DNA of 64,000 nucleotides, from contig WGLQ01000004.1 in NCBI GenBank assembly GCA_016125495.1, forward strand, positions 186,001-250,000, read 5' to 3'. Position 1 is the stretch's first letter, and each line of letters begins with the position of its first letter. Source of the stretch: Hyphomicrobiales bacterium. GTDB taxonomy: Bacteria; Pseudomonadota; Alphaproteobacteria; Rhizobiales; RI-29. This document shows positions 55,099 to 64,000 of this stretch, piece by piece. A model generated the notes under the pieces. The model saw nothing but the letters and a program-made list of their open reading frames with translations, had not been told where the DNA came from and did not search any database. The position numbers were made by a program, and so were the translations under genes.

Positions 55099-56106
55099 TC
55101 AACCCGCGTCGTTCGCCACGACCAGACCGATCTTGCCGATGTGCGCGCCGCCTTCCATGCGTGCGTGCGCCTTTGCGGCATCGGCGAGCGCGAATTGGCT
55201 GTCGACCAATGGTGTCAGCCGCCCTTCCGCGACCATTGGCCAGACCCGCCTTTCCACCATGTGAGCGATTCCGGCCTTCACCTCGGCCGTGCGCGCCCTG
55301 AGCGTCGAGCCGGTCAGCGTCAGCCGCTTCAGCATCACCGGCATGAGATCGATCGTGACCTTGGAGCCTTCGAGGAAGGCGATCTGCACGATGCGACCGT
55401 CGTTGGCCGTTGCCCGGATGTTGCGCGCCACGTAGTCGCCACCGACCATGTCGAGGACCACGTCGACGCCCTGCCCCGTCAGTTCCTTGACCACCGCGAC
55501 GAAATCCTCCTCGCGGTAATTGACGGCCCGGACCGCGCCGAGCCGTGTGCAGGCCGCGCACTTTTCCGCCGATCCGGCGGTCGCGATGACCTTGGCGCCG
55601 AGGCCCACGGCCATCTGGATGGCGGTCGTGCCGATGCCGCTCGAGCCGCCATGCACCAGCAGCCAACCGCCGGGCTGCAGGGCACCGCGCTCGAAAACGT
55701 TGTGCCAGACGGTAAAGACGGTTTCGGGCAGCAGTGCCGCCTCGAGTGCCGACAGGCCTGCCGGCATCGGTAGCACCGCGCCCGCATCGACGGCGCAATA
55801 CTCCGCATAGCCACCGCCATTGGTCAGCGCGACGACGCGGGCGCCCCGGCTCCAGCGGCTCACCGCCTCTCCGACCGCCACGATCTCGCCCGCCACCTCG
55901 AGGCCGGGCAGGTCGCTGTGGCCGGGCGGGGCCGGATAGAGTCCGCGGCGCTGGAGCACGTCTGGCCGGTTGACGCCCGCCGCGATCACCCGGATCAGCA
56001 CCTCGTTGCGGCCGACCGCCGGCAACGGCCGCTCGGCCAGCCGCAGCACGTCTGGCTCGCCCGGATTGGTGATCTCGACGGCTCGCATCGACTTGGGCAG
56101 GCTCAT
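55099..56106 (-). CDS. NAD(P)H-quinone oxidoreductase (zinc-independent MDR family, PIG3 type)
   Basis: 335 residues from the ATG at 56106 with GGAGGAAG upstream. MDR fold without zinc-binding Cys/His. Landmarks: AVEITNPGEPDVLRLAERPL, VLIRVIAAGVNRPDVLQRRG, LYPAPPGHSDLPGLEVAGEI, and the cofactor motif VHGGSSGIGTTAIQMAVGLG (AxxGxxG-like). NYREEDFVAVVKELTGQGVD and KIGLVV at the end are typical of quinone oxidoreductase Qor/PIG3 relatives. It reduces quinones with NADPH. Confidence 0.92.
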   Translation of the reverse strand: MSLPKSMRAVEITNPGEPDVLRLAERPLPAVGRNEVLIRVIAAGVNRPDVLQRRGLYPAPPGHSDLPGLEVAGEIVAVGEAVSRWSRGARVVALTNGGGYAEYCAVDAGAVLPMPAGLSALEAALLPETVFTVWHNVFERGALQPGGWLLVHGGSSGIGTTAIQMAVGLGAKVIATAGSAEKCAACTRLGAVRAVNYREEDFVAVVKELTGQGVDVVLDMVGGDYVARNIRATANDGRIVQIAFLEGSKVTIDLMPVMLKRLTLTGSTLRARTAEVKAGIAHMVERRVWPMVAEGRLTPLVDSQFALADAAKAHARMEGGAHIGKIGLVVANDAG

Positions 56107-56261
56107 GGCTTCCTCCAGCGCGGTTGGCGACGCGCTCGACCGCATTCGTCGGCCGACCGTTGCCGCCCCCTATGGCATGACTGGAAGCCGGCCGTCATCC
56201 GCGTCAATATGCACGTACGGCGACCGGCCGGCGAATGGCCCATGAACGAACGGCGAGCGAG

Positions 56262-56453
56262 ATGAACGACCAAGACGATCTGCCACGCGCCAAGAGCACG
56301 CACCCGACCATCGGCGAGGACCTGACCACCTACTCGCGTGCCGAGCTTGCCGAGCGCATCCGGGTCCTCGAGGCCGAGATCGAACGCCACCGCGCCGAAA
56401 TCGCACGCAAGACCGGCCAGCGGGACGCCGCCGACAGCCTCTTTCGGGATTGA
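56262..56453 (+). CDS. DUF1192 family protein
   Basis: 63 residues from the ATG at 56262. The family pattern is a short polar start then HPTIGEDLTTYSRAELAERI followed by RVLEAEIERHRAEIARKTGQ, a single coiled-coil helix, and RDAADSLFRD. Small DUF1192 proteins sit next to DUF1465 and rpmE in Hyphomicrobiales, the arrangement seen here. The role is unknown; the heptads suggest a dimer or a partner-binding helix. Confidence 0.85.
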   Translation: MNDQDDLPRAKSTHPTIGEDLTTYSRAELAERIRVLEAEIERHRAEIARKTGQRDAADSLFRD

Positions 56454-56591
56454 GCACACGGCGGTCCGACGCTCCCTTCTACCTGCCGAAGTCGGGACGT
56501 TCACGCAGAGGTGAGCCTTACCGGCCGCTGATGTGTCGTCCGGCGCTGCCTGTTAACTCGGCGTTAGCCATCTTTGGGTAGATTCACTTTT

Positions 56592-56680
56592 ATCCAGTCT
56601 CCTGGATTTGAGTGGCCCCGCCACTCAGTTTGACGCCTCCCTGTTGACTTCTGAGCCGCCTCGTGCGGCTCATTTTTTTT
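56592..56680 (+). ncRNA. Structured intergenic RNA ending in a terminator
   Basis: Three consecutive hairpins: ATCCAG-TCTC-CTGGAT (56592-56607), GAGTGGC-CCC-GCCACTC (56610-56626) and the terminator at 56652-56680. They occupy the gap between DUF1192 (stop 56453) and DUF1465 (start 56916). It may be the 3' UTR of DUF1192 or a separate small RNA; I see no convincing promoter right ahead of it. The remaining bases of this 460-bp gap (56454-56591 and 56681-56915) show nothing I can name. Confidence 0.4.
56652..56680 (+). terminator. Rho-independent terminator
   Basis: Stem TGAGCCGC / GCGGCTCA (8 bp) with loop CTCGT, followed by eight T. Confidence 0.92.
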
Positions 56681-56915
56681 GCCCGCCCGAGACAAGCCTC
56701 GATCTTGTGTTAACCATGTCCGTGCGATGCTCGTACATCGGACGTGCGCGCCCGGACTGGCTTTTGCATCGGTCTTGGCTATTGTTGTCCGGTCGTGTCG
56801 ATCCGGCCCCGCCCCGTTGGGCCCGTGTGTCAGGTGAGTGTGTCAGTTGTCGATCGTGCGTTTCGGTGGTGGTCGTGATCGCAGGCGCTCTCCCTCGCGG
56901 GAGGCGGGCGGCAAG

Positions 56916-57428
56916 GTGATTTCACTCTGTCGCGCCGCGCTGGACGACGGGCGCTCCGCGAGGCTGCACGGCGACGGCATGGCACTGGTCGATCGGGCGG
57001 CCGACTACCTCGGTGGCGCCGGTCGCAAGGCCGCGCGCGGTCTTTCGCCGGATGTTGCCGCCGCCTACGCTGCCGAAAGCATGCGCCTCACCACGCTGCT
57101 CATGAGCATCTCGTCCTGGCTGATCATCAGGCGGGCGCTGAGCAGCGGTCGCCTCAGCCTCGAGGAGGCGCGAGTCGAGCGGGCGCGGATCGTCCTCGAC
57201 GTGATCAGCCGCCCCTCGCACAATCTGAAGTTCGAACGTCTGCCGGTTGGCCTGCGCGACCTCGTGCACGAGACGCTGGCGCTGCGCGACCGCATCATCA
57301 CGGTCGATCGCCTGCTCTTTCCCGATCGCTACGATGCCTTGGTCGAACCGGAAGCGACCGCCGCGTCGAGGCCGGTGGCCGATGCTCTCGCGCGCCTCGA
57401 GACGGAGTTCGCGCGCTCGCCGGCTTGA
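56916..57428 (+). CDS. DUF1465 family protein
   Basis: 170 residues from a GTG at 56916 with GGGAGGCGGG upstream; an upstream in-frame start at 56838 has weaker support. The core AAAYAAESMRLTTLLMSISS then WLIIRRALSSGRLSLEEARV and LRDLVHETLALRDRIITVDR is the DUF1465 pattern: an all-helical domain with a hydrophobic central helix. It is widespread in Hyphomicrobiales beside rpmE, and its biochemical role is not settled. Confidence 0.85.
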   Translation: MISLCRAALDDGRSARLHGDGMALVDRAADYLGGAGRKAARGLSPDVAAAYAAESMRLTTLLMSISSWLIIRRALSSGRLSLEEARVERARIVLDVISRPSHNLKFERLPVGLRDLVHETLALRDRIITVDRLLFPDRYDALVEPEATAASRPVADALARLETEFARSPA

Positions 57429-57542
57429 GCCTTCGCTCGTCGTGGCTTTCGGCGATCCCGTGTCATCAATGCCGAAAGGCCGGCGACGGGTCGTCGCCGG
57501 CTGCGATATGCCGCGGCTCGGATCGGATACGTCGTCAGGCGC

Positions 57543-57782
57543 CTAGAAAAGGCCCTCGAACTTCTTCTTGAAGCGGCTGAGGCGCCCGCCACGGTCGACG
57601 AGCTGCTGGTTGCCGCCGGTCCAGGCCGGATGGGTCGTCGGATCGATGTCGAGCACCAGCCGCGAGCCTTCCTGGCCGTAGGTCGAATAGGTTTCGTACT
57701 CGGTGCCGTTGGTCATCACTACGGTGATCTTGTGGTAGTCGGGATGCACCTTGGCGACCGGCGCCTTCTTTTCCTTGAGCAT
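57543..57782 (-). CDS. rpmE: 50S ribosomal protein L31 (zinc-independent form)
   Basis: 79 residues from the ATG at 57782 with GAGGACG upstream. It runs [20 protein letters not shown], then [20 protein letters not shown], then [20 protein letters not shown] and ends FKKKFEGLF. The Cys of the zinc-binding (C+) form are absent, as is usual for alphaproteobacterial L31. Convergent with DUF1465 and divergent from the ABC exporter. Confidence 0.97.
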   Translation of the reverse strand: MLKEKKAPVAKVHPDYHKITVVMTNGTEYETYSTYGQEGSRLVLDIDPTTHPAWTGGNQQLVDRGGRLSRFKKKFEGLF

Positions 57783-58062
57783 CGTCCTCGAAGCCTCTGT
57801 CTTCACCGCACGGCGGATGGTCTGCCTGGGGCAGCCGATCACCCATCGGTCATTCTGGAAATCCGAAGTGGTTCGTATAAGGGATGTCGCTGCGCTCGAC
57901 AACTCGAAACCCGTGCGCGCCGCGCCGGGCCCGCAGACGGCCGGTTCTTGCCACCGGCCGCAGGGCGACTGGCGCCACCGTCCATTGGCGTTGTCCGGCG
58001 GGAATCCATGCGCTAAGCGAGGGGTCGACCCGCTTTTATCGAATCCAAAGAGCCCCGCGCCG

Positions 58063-59940
58063 ATGCAGAAATCCGTCGCAACGTCGTCCCCCGACCCCAC
58101 TCAGCCGGGGGCGAAGGTGCGTCGGCGGCTTTCACTGACGCCCGTTCGGGCACTCCTGCCGTATCTTTCGCGCTATCGCGGCATGGTCGCGCTCACCATC
58201 GCCGCGCTCGTCGTCTCGGCCCTTGCGACACTTGCTCTGCCGCTTGGCGTACGCCGCATGGTGGATTTCGGTTTCGCTGGTTCCGACCCCAGTCTCATCG
58301 ACACGTATTTCGCCACCATCATCGCGGTCGGCCTGGTTCTGGCGGCGGCCTCGGCCGTGCGCTTTTATGCCGTCACGTGGCTGGGCGAGCGCGTCATCGC
58401 CGACTTGCGCCGTGACATTTTCGCGCGCCTCGCGAGCCACAGCCCCGCCTTCTTCGAGCGCACCCACTCGGGTGAGGTCATGTCGCGGCTGACCGCCGAC
58501 ACCACGCAGATCAAGACCGCGATCGGCACGGCCATATCCCAGAGCCTGCGCAATGGCCTCCTCTTCGTCGGCGGCTTGACCATGATGGTGGTGACGAGCC
58601 CGCATCTCGCCGGCCTCGTTCTGCTCGCGATCCCGGCCATCGTCCTGCCGCTCATGGCCTATGGCCGCGCCGTACGCCGCCTGTCGCGTGATGCGCAGGA
58701 TTCGCTCGCCACCGCCTCGGCCTACGCCCAGGAGAATCTCGGCGCCGTCCAGGTCATGCAGGCCTTCAACGCCGAACCCGCCGTCGTCCAGCGTTTCAGC
58801 ACGGCCAGCGAGGTGGCCTTCGAAACGGCTCGGCGCCGTACGGTGGCGCGCGCCGGCCTCACCGCGATCGCGATCTCCCTCGTTTTCGCTTCGATCGTCG
58901 GCGTGCTCTGGTACGGCGCGAGCGAGGTTCTGGCCGGAACCTTGACGGCCGGCCGCCTGAGCCAGTTCGTGCTCTATGCCCTGTTCGCGGCCGGCGCGCT
59001 CGGCAACCTCGCCGAGGTCTGGGGCGAGGTGCAGCAGACCTTGGGGGCCGGCGAGCGCCTCACCGAATTGCTCGAAAGCCGGCCGGAGATCGTCTCGCCG
59101 CCGGAACCCGTTGCGATGCCGGTGCCGCCGCGCGGCGAGATCGTCTTCGACGGTGTCGGCTTTGCCTATCCGGCGCGCCCCGAGACCGCCGCCCTCGATG
59201 GCGTCGACATCCGCATCGCACCGGGAGAAACGGTCGCGATCGTCGGCCCATCCGGGGCCGGTAAAAGCACGCTCTTCAATCTGTTGCTGCGCTTTTACGA
59301 TCCCATCCGGGGGGAGGTGCGGATCGATGGTGTCGCAACCCATCGTGCGGCACTCGCCGATTTGCGCGCGCGCATGGCCTACGTTCCCCAGGACGTCGTA
59401 CTGTTCGCCGACACCATCGAAGAGAACATCCGCTACGCAAGGCCGCAGGCAAGCTTCGCGGAGGTTGCGGCCGCCGCGGGCGCCGCCCATGCTGCGGGAT
59501 TCATAGAAGCATTGCCGCAAGGCTATCACACCCGCCTCGGCGAGCGTGGCATCACACTCTCCGGCGGCCAGCGCCAACGCATCGCGATCGCCCGCGCCAT
59601 CCTGGCGGGTGCCCCGATCCTGTTGCTCGACGAAGCAACCAGCGCGCTCGACGCCGAAAGCGAGACGCTCGTCCAGTCGGCCCTCGAAAACGCAATGGCC
59701 GAGCGCACAACTCTCGTCATCGCCCACCGGCTTGCGACGGTTCAGAAGGCGGACCGTATTCTGGTCCTCGACGGTGGCCGGATCGTCGAGGAGGGGCGAC
59801 ACTCTGATCTCATCGAGCGTGGTGGCGTTTATGCTCGTCTCGCGGCGCTTCAATTCACCGGGCTGACTTGGGATTCGGCGAATGTGCCGGGCCCGGCAGC
59901 CGCCGGCGAAGTGCCGGATGCTGGCCGGGCGGCCGAATAG
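58063..59940 (+). CDS. ABC exporter, fused membrane and ATPase domains (MsbA-like)
   Basis: 625 residues from the ATG at 58063. Six membrane helices (residues about 35-320), beginning [20 protein letters not shown], with the exporter coupling pattern [20 protein letters not shown]. The ATPase has Walker [21 protein letters not shown], signature [20 protein letters not shown], Walker [16 protein letters not shown] and switch [20 protein letters not shown]. It works as a homodimer or with a partner; the cargo (lipid, peptide or drug) is unknown. This gene sits beside rpmE in many Hyphomicrobiales. Confidence 0.93.
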   Translation: MQKSVATSSPDPTQPGAKVRRRLSLTPVRALLPYLSRYRGMVALTIAALVVSALATLALPLGVRRMVDFGFAGSDPSLIDTYFATIIAVGLVLAAASAVRFYAVTWLGERVIADLRRDIFARLASHSPAFFERTHSGEVMSRLTADTTQIKTAIGTAISQSLRNGLLFVGGLTMMVVTSPHLAGLVLLAIPAIVLPLMAYGRAVRRLSRDAQDSLATASAYAQENLGAVQVMQAFNAEPAVVQRFSTASEVAFETARRRTVARAGLTAIAISLVFASIVGVLWYGASEVLAGTLTAGRLSQFVLYALFAAGALGNLAEVWGEVQQTLGAGERLTELLESRPEIVSPPEPVAMPVPPRGEIVFDGVGFAYPARPETAALDGVDIRIAPGETVAIVGPSGAGKSTLFNLLLRFYDPIRGEVRIDGVATHRAALADLRARMAYVPQDVVLFADTIEENIRYARPQASFAEVAAAAGAAHAAGFIEALPQGYHTRLGERGITLSGGQRQRIAIARAILAGAPILLLDEATSALDAESETLVQSALENAMAERTTLVIAHRLATVQKADRILVLDGGRIVEEGRHSDLIERGGVYARLAALQFTGLTWDSANVPGPAAAGEVPDAGRAAE

Positions 59941-59961
59941 CCGCGCCCGCCCGTGCCCCGA

Positions 59962-60354
59962 TCAAGTGGCCGGCTTGGCAAGGAGATCCGCGATCTTCGA
60001 GCCGTTCGGTCCATATTCCGCCCAGACGGTCGCGCAGAACGCCTCCTTGCTGGCGCTCTCGAGCTGCTTGCGCACCTCCGCGATCGCCTTGCGCGCCGCC
60101 GGATCCTCATCCCAGCCGCCTTCCTTGAGCGCTTCGGCCGCGTCCGTCTTGCGCAACCCGCAGACCTCGGCGGCAAGCTCGCTGCTCGCCCAGCCCTGAA
60201 CCGCTCTCAGGTCCGCGATGCCACGGTTGGAAGCGAGCAACCCCGCCTGATTGCCCGACATCCCCTCGAGACCGAGCCAGCGGTGCAGATGACCGTTCGC
60301 GGCGAGTACGAGAATGGCGATGAGCGCCACGATGGCGATGATGCGATAGCCCAT
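59962..60354 (-). CDS. Membrane-anchored protein of unknown function
   Basis: 130 residues from the ATG at 60354 with GGAGGCAG upstream. A single N-terminal anchor or uncleaved signal GYRIIAIVALIAILVLAANG, then a helical soluble domain (ADLRAVQGWASSELAAEVCG, DEDPAARKAIAEVRKQLESA, KEAFCATVWAEYGPNGSKIA). Two cysteines (about 70 and 107) could pair in the periplasm. No family recognised. Confidence 0.6.
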   Translation of the reverse strand: MGYRIIAIVALIAILVLAANGHLHRWLGLEGMSGNQAGLLASNRGIADLRAVQGWASSELAAEVCGLRKTDAAEALKEGGWDEDPAARKAIAEVRKQLESASKEAFCATVWAEYGPNGSKIADLLAKPAT

Positions 60355-60553
60355 TGGCTGCCTCCAGACGTCCGATTGCGCGGCGCCACGAACGTGACCC
60401 GCATCCCTGCGAAGCGATGGCCGATCGGGGCCAGCCGATCAAGTCGCCGCCCGCTCGAAAACCCGGCAACGACCGTCTATCGCACATGAACAGACAAATG
60501 TGTCGTGCCTGCGAACCCTCTCCATCGACAGGTGGCACGACGGCGGTCGCGCC

Positions 60554-62359
<1,806 letters not shown>

Positions 62360-62510
62360 GACTCGTCGCTAGCAGAGCCCGGCCGGCGCTTCGACCGCCG
62401 CGACAGTGCTTTCCACCAGTTCGTCGCCATTCAGTGGCGGTTCATCGCCCCGCGGCTAGTCTTCTTCGTGAGCCTGCAAGACCGTCCGTCGCGATGGTCA
62501 CTGGTGTGAG

Positions 62511-62539
62511 TTCAAACGGTCGCCGAAACCGGCTAGTCT
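62511..62539 (+). promoter_or_regulatory. Possible promoter of the small secreted protein gene
   Basis: TTCAAA (62511-62516) and TAGTCT (62534-62539) at 17-bp spacing; about 46 nt of leader to the ATG at 62592. Moderate match only. Confidence 0.35.
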
Positions 62540-62591
62540 AGTGCTGTCGCAAGGCGGTTACGGTAAGACCGAGCAACGCGAGAGGGATGAC

Positions 62592-62867
62592 ATGACGATG
62601 ATGACCCGCGGTTTGCTGACGATCGTGGCGACGGCCGGGCTTTCGGTACTGCTCGCCGCCCCGAGCTTCGCCGACGCCAACTGCAAGGCCTATGCGCTGG
62701 CTTCCGCCAAGCAGGCCAAGGACAACGAGGACCGCCGTTGCGGCTTCACCGGCGACGACTGGTCCAAGGACATCGCCGTGCACGAGGCCTGGTGCGAGAC
62801 CGTGACGCCCGACGAGTGGCGCGCCAAGCTCGCCGAGCGCACGCAGAGCCTTGCTGGCTGCAAGTAG
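62592..62867 (+). CDS. Small secreted Cys-containing protein
   Basis: 91 residues from the ATG at 62592 with GAGAGGGA upstream. Signal peptide to about residue 28 (LLTIVATAGLSVLLAAPSFA). The mature part is short and helical with four Cys: ANCKAYALASAKQAKDNEDR then RCGF, HEAWCETVTPDEWRAKLAER and a final C two residues from the end. The even Cys number suggests two disulphides. Function unknown. Confidence 0.6.
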   Translation: MTMMTRGLLTIVATAGLSVLLAAPSFADANCKAYALASAKQAKDNEDRRCGFTGDDWSKDIAVHEAWCETVTPDEWRAKLAERTQSLAGCK

Positions 62868-62961
62868 CCCCGCCCGCGCAATTCGGGATTCGGTTGGACG
62901 ACAGGCACTCGAGTTGTCGCGACCTGAAGACCGCGAACGGTTCCAAGCTCCACCAGCAATG

Positions 62962-62990
62962 AAAAAGGGCGGCCACAGGGGCCGCCCTTT
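62962..62990 (-). terminator. Terminator of groEL (may work both ways)
   Basis: Perfect 11-bp stem AAAGGGCGGCC / GGCCGCCCTTT with 5-nt loop. On the minus strand it is followed by two further T (a run of TTTTT in all), suiting groEL transcription. On the plus strand only CGTCTTG follows, so termination of the small secreted gene is weaker. Confidence 0.9.
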
Positions 62991-63017
62991 CGTCTTGTTC
63001 CGATTGTGCGGAACGTC

Positions 63018-64000
63018 TTACATCATGCCGTCCATGCCGCCCATTCCGCCCATGCCGCCCGGCATGTGGCTGTGGCCCTTGTCATCCTTCGGAGCCTCGG
63101 CGATGCCGGCTTCCGTGGTGATGAGGAGCGAGGCGACCGACGCGGCGTCCTGGAGCGCCGTGCGCACGACCTTCGCCGGGTCGATGATACCCTTGGCGAA
63201 CATGTCGACGTACTCGTCGTTCTGGGCGTCGTAGCCGAAGCCGACCGACTTCGACTCGAGCACCTTGCCGACCACGATCGAACCCTCGACGCCCGCGTTC
63301 GCCGCGATCTGGCGGATCGGGGATTGCAGGGCCCGGCGCACGATGTTGATGCCGGCTTCCTGGTCGGCGTTCTCGGCCTTGGTCTTGACGCCGTGCGAAG
63401 CGCGCAGGAGCGCGACGCCGCCGCCCGCCACGATGCCTTCCTCGACGGCCGCGCGGGTCGCGTTGAGGGCGTCGTCGACGCGGTCCTTCTTCTCCTTCAC
63501 TTCCACCTCGGTCGCACCACCGACGCGGATGACGGCAACGCCGCCAGCCAGCTTGGCGAGACGCTCCTGGAGCTTCTCACGGTCGTAGTCCGAGGTGGTG
63601 TCCTCGATCTGCGCCTTGATCTGCGCGACGCGGGCGACGATCTCCTTCTTGGAGCCGGCGCCATCGACGATCGTGGTGTCGTCCTTCGTGATCGAGATTT
63701 TCTTGGCGCGCCCGAGCATGTCGACGGTGACGTTCTCGAGCTTGATGCCGAGGTCTTCGGAGATGACCTGGCCGCCGGTCAGGACGGCGATGTCCTGCAG
63801 CATGGCCTTGCGACGATCACCGAAGCCGGGTGCCTTGACGGCCGCGATCTTCAGGCCACCACGCAGCTTGTTGACGACCAGCGTGGCGAGCGCCTCGCCC
63901 TCGACGTCCTCTGCGATGATGAGGAGCGGCTTGGACGACTGCACGACCGCCTCGAGGATCGGCAGCATGGCCTGCAGGTTAGAGAGCTTCTTCTCGTGGA
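63018..64000 (-). CDS. groEL: Chaperonin GroEL, 3' part (runs off the window)
   Basis: About 327 C-terminal residues of the 60-kDa chaperonin are visible; the reading frame continues past 64000 ([20 protein letters not shown]). Recognisable GroEL features: [45 protein letters not shown]-like [34 protein letters not shown] followed by [20 protein letters not shown], and the flexible tail [15 protein letters not shown]. It folds proteins with GroES, whose gene is expected outside the window. Confidence 0.98.
   Translation of the reverse strand, partial: HEKKLSNLQAMLPILEAVVQSSKPLLIIAEDVEGEALATLVVNKLRGGLKIAAVKAPGFGDRRKAMLQDIAVLTGGQVISEDLGIKLENVTVDMLGRAKKISITKDDTTIVDGAGSKKEIVARVAQIKAQIEDTTSDYDREKLQERLAKLAGGVAVIRVGGATEVEVKEKKDRVDDALNATRAAVEEGIVAGGGVALLRASHGVKTKAENADQEAGINIVRRALQSPIRQIAANAGVEGSIVVGKVLESKSVGFGYDAQNDEYVDMFAKGIIDPAKVVRTALQDAASVASLLITTEAGIAEAPKDDKGHSHMPGGMGGMGGMDGMM

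Noticed and set aside
56608-56919. 103-codon plus-strand frame between DUF1192 and DUF1465
   Set aside because: It runs through the hairpins and the terminator T tract, lacks a ribosome site and has codon use unlike neighbouring genes.

Overview
The window is about 67 % GC and looks like chromosome from an alphaproteobacterium of the Hyphomicrobiales (Rhizobiales) type. The evidence is the DUF1192 / DUF1465 / rpmE / ABC exporter neighbourhood (56.2-59.9 kb), fabI followed by a histidine phosphatase, a zinc-less ribosomal protein L31, DUF6455 and DUF2254 proteins, a TipF-like protein, and GTG starts with strong GC3 codon bias. I see no phage, IS, integrase or CRISPR. Only the TIR locus at 47.9-49.5 kb looks like accessory gene content.

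Layout. 0.2-3.3 kb: two small zinc-protease-like genes, an ACT-like protein, leuD, and tRNA-Pro with its own promoter. 3.4-12.2 kb: a mix of metabolic genes (MBL hydrolase, class III transaminase, SDR, pdxH) and secreted oddities (a Cys-module protein, a DM9 tandem-repeat protein, an EEP-fold protein without catalytic residues, a surface-antigen-like protein). 12.5-14.0 kb: fabI and a histidine phosphatase. 14.2-23.2 kb: a metal-resistance cluster in one direction: response regulator, sensor kinase, RND adaptor, RND pump, small periplasmic protein, Tat-exported multicopper oxidase with a His/Met-rich insert. 23.4-27.8 kb: a small Cys-module protein, a PuuB-like oxidase, an ATC-hydrolase-like protein, a mercaptopyruvate sulfurtransferase and an Old Yellow Enzyme. 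27.9-36.9 kb: a catabolic operon with a GntR regulator, hydantoinase/oxoprolinase A and B subunits, and a complete polyamine-type ABC importer. 36.9-38.5 kb: a MarR regulator divergent from a rhodanese gene, with a strong inverted repeat between them, then a YHS-domain protein. 38.6-43.7 kb: small membrane and acetyltransferase genes, tRNA-Met, a DUF6455 protein, a delta-class carbonic anhydrase with a secreted companion, and a DUF2254 membrane protein.

43.7-47.9 kb holds leuC (-) and leuB (+). They flank a putative promoter-to-terminator small RNA gene and an epimerase-family gene; leuD lies 41 kb away. 47.9-49.5 kb holds the most unusual locus: a thioredoxin-TIR fusion followed by two small unknown genes whose ends overlap by 4 nt. 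49.6-56.1 kb: CDF metal exporter, small membrane protein, degenerate SDR, TipF-like degenerate EAL protein, HAD phosphatase and quinone oxidoreductase. 56.2-60.4 kb: DUF1192, a structured intergenic region, DUF1465, rpmE, an MsbA-type ABC exporter and a membrane-anchored unknown. 60.5-64.0 kb: recQ, a small secreted protein, and the 3' part of groEL, which runs off the right edge.

All assignments come from reading motifs by eye. No database search, structure prediction or expression data was available.
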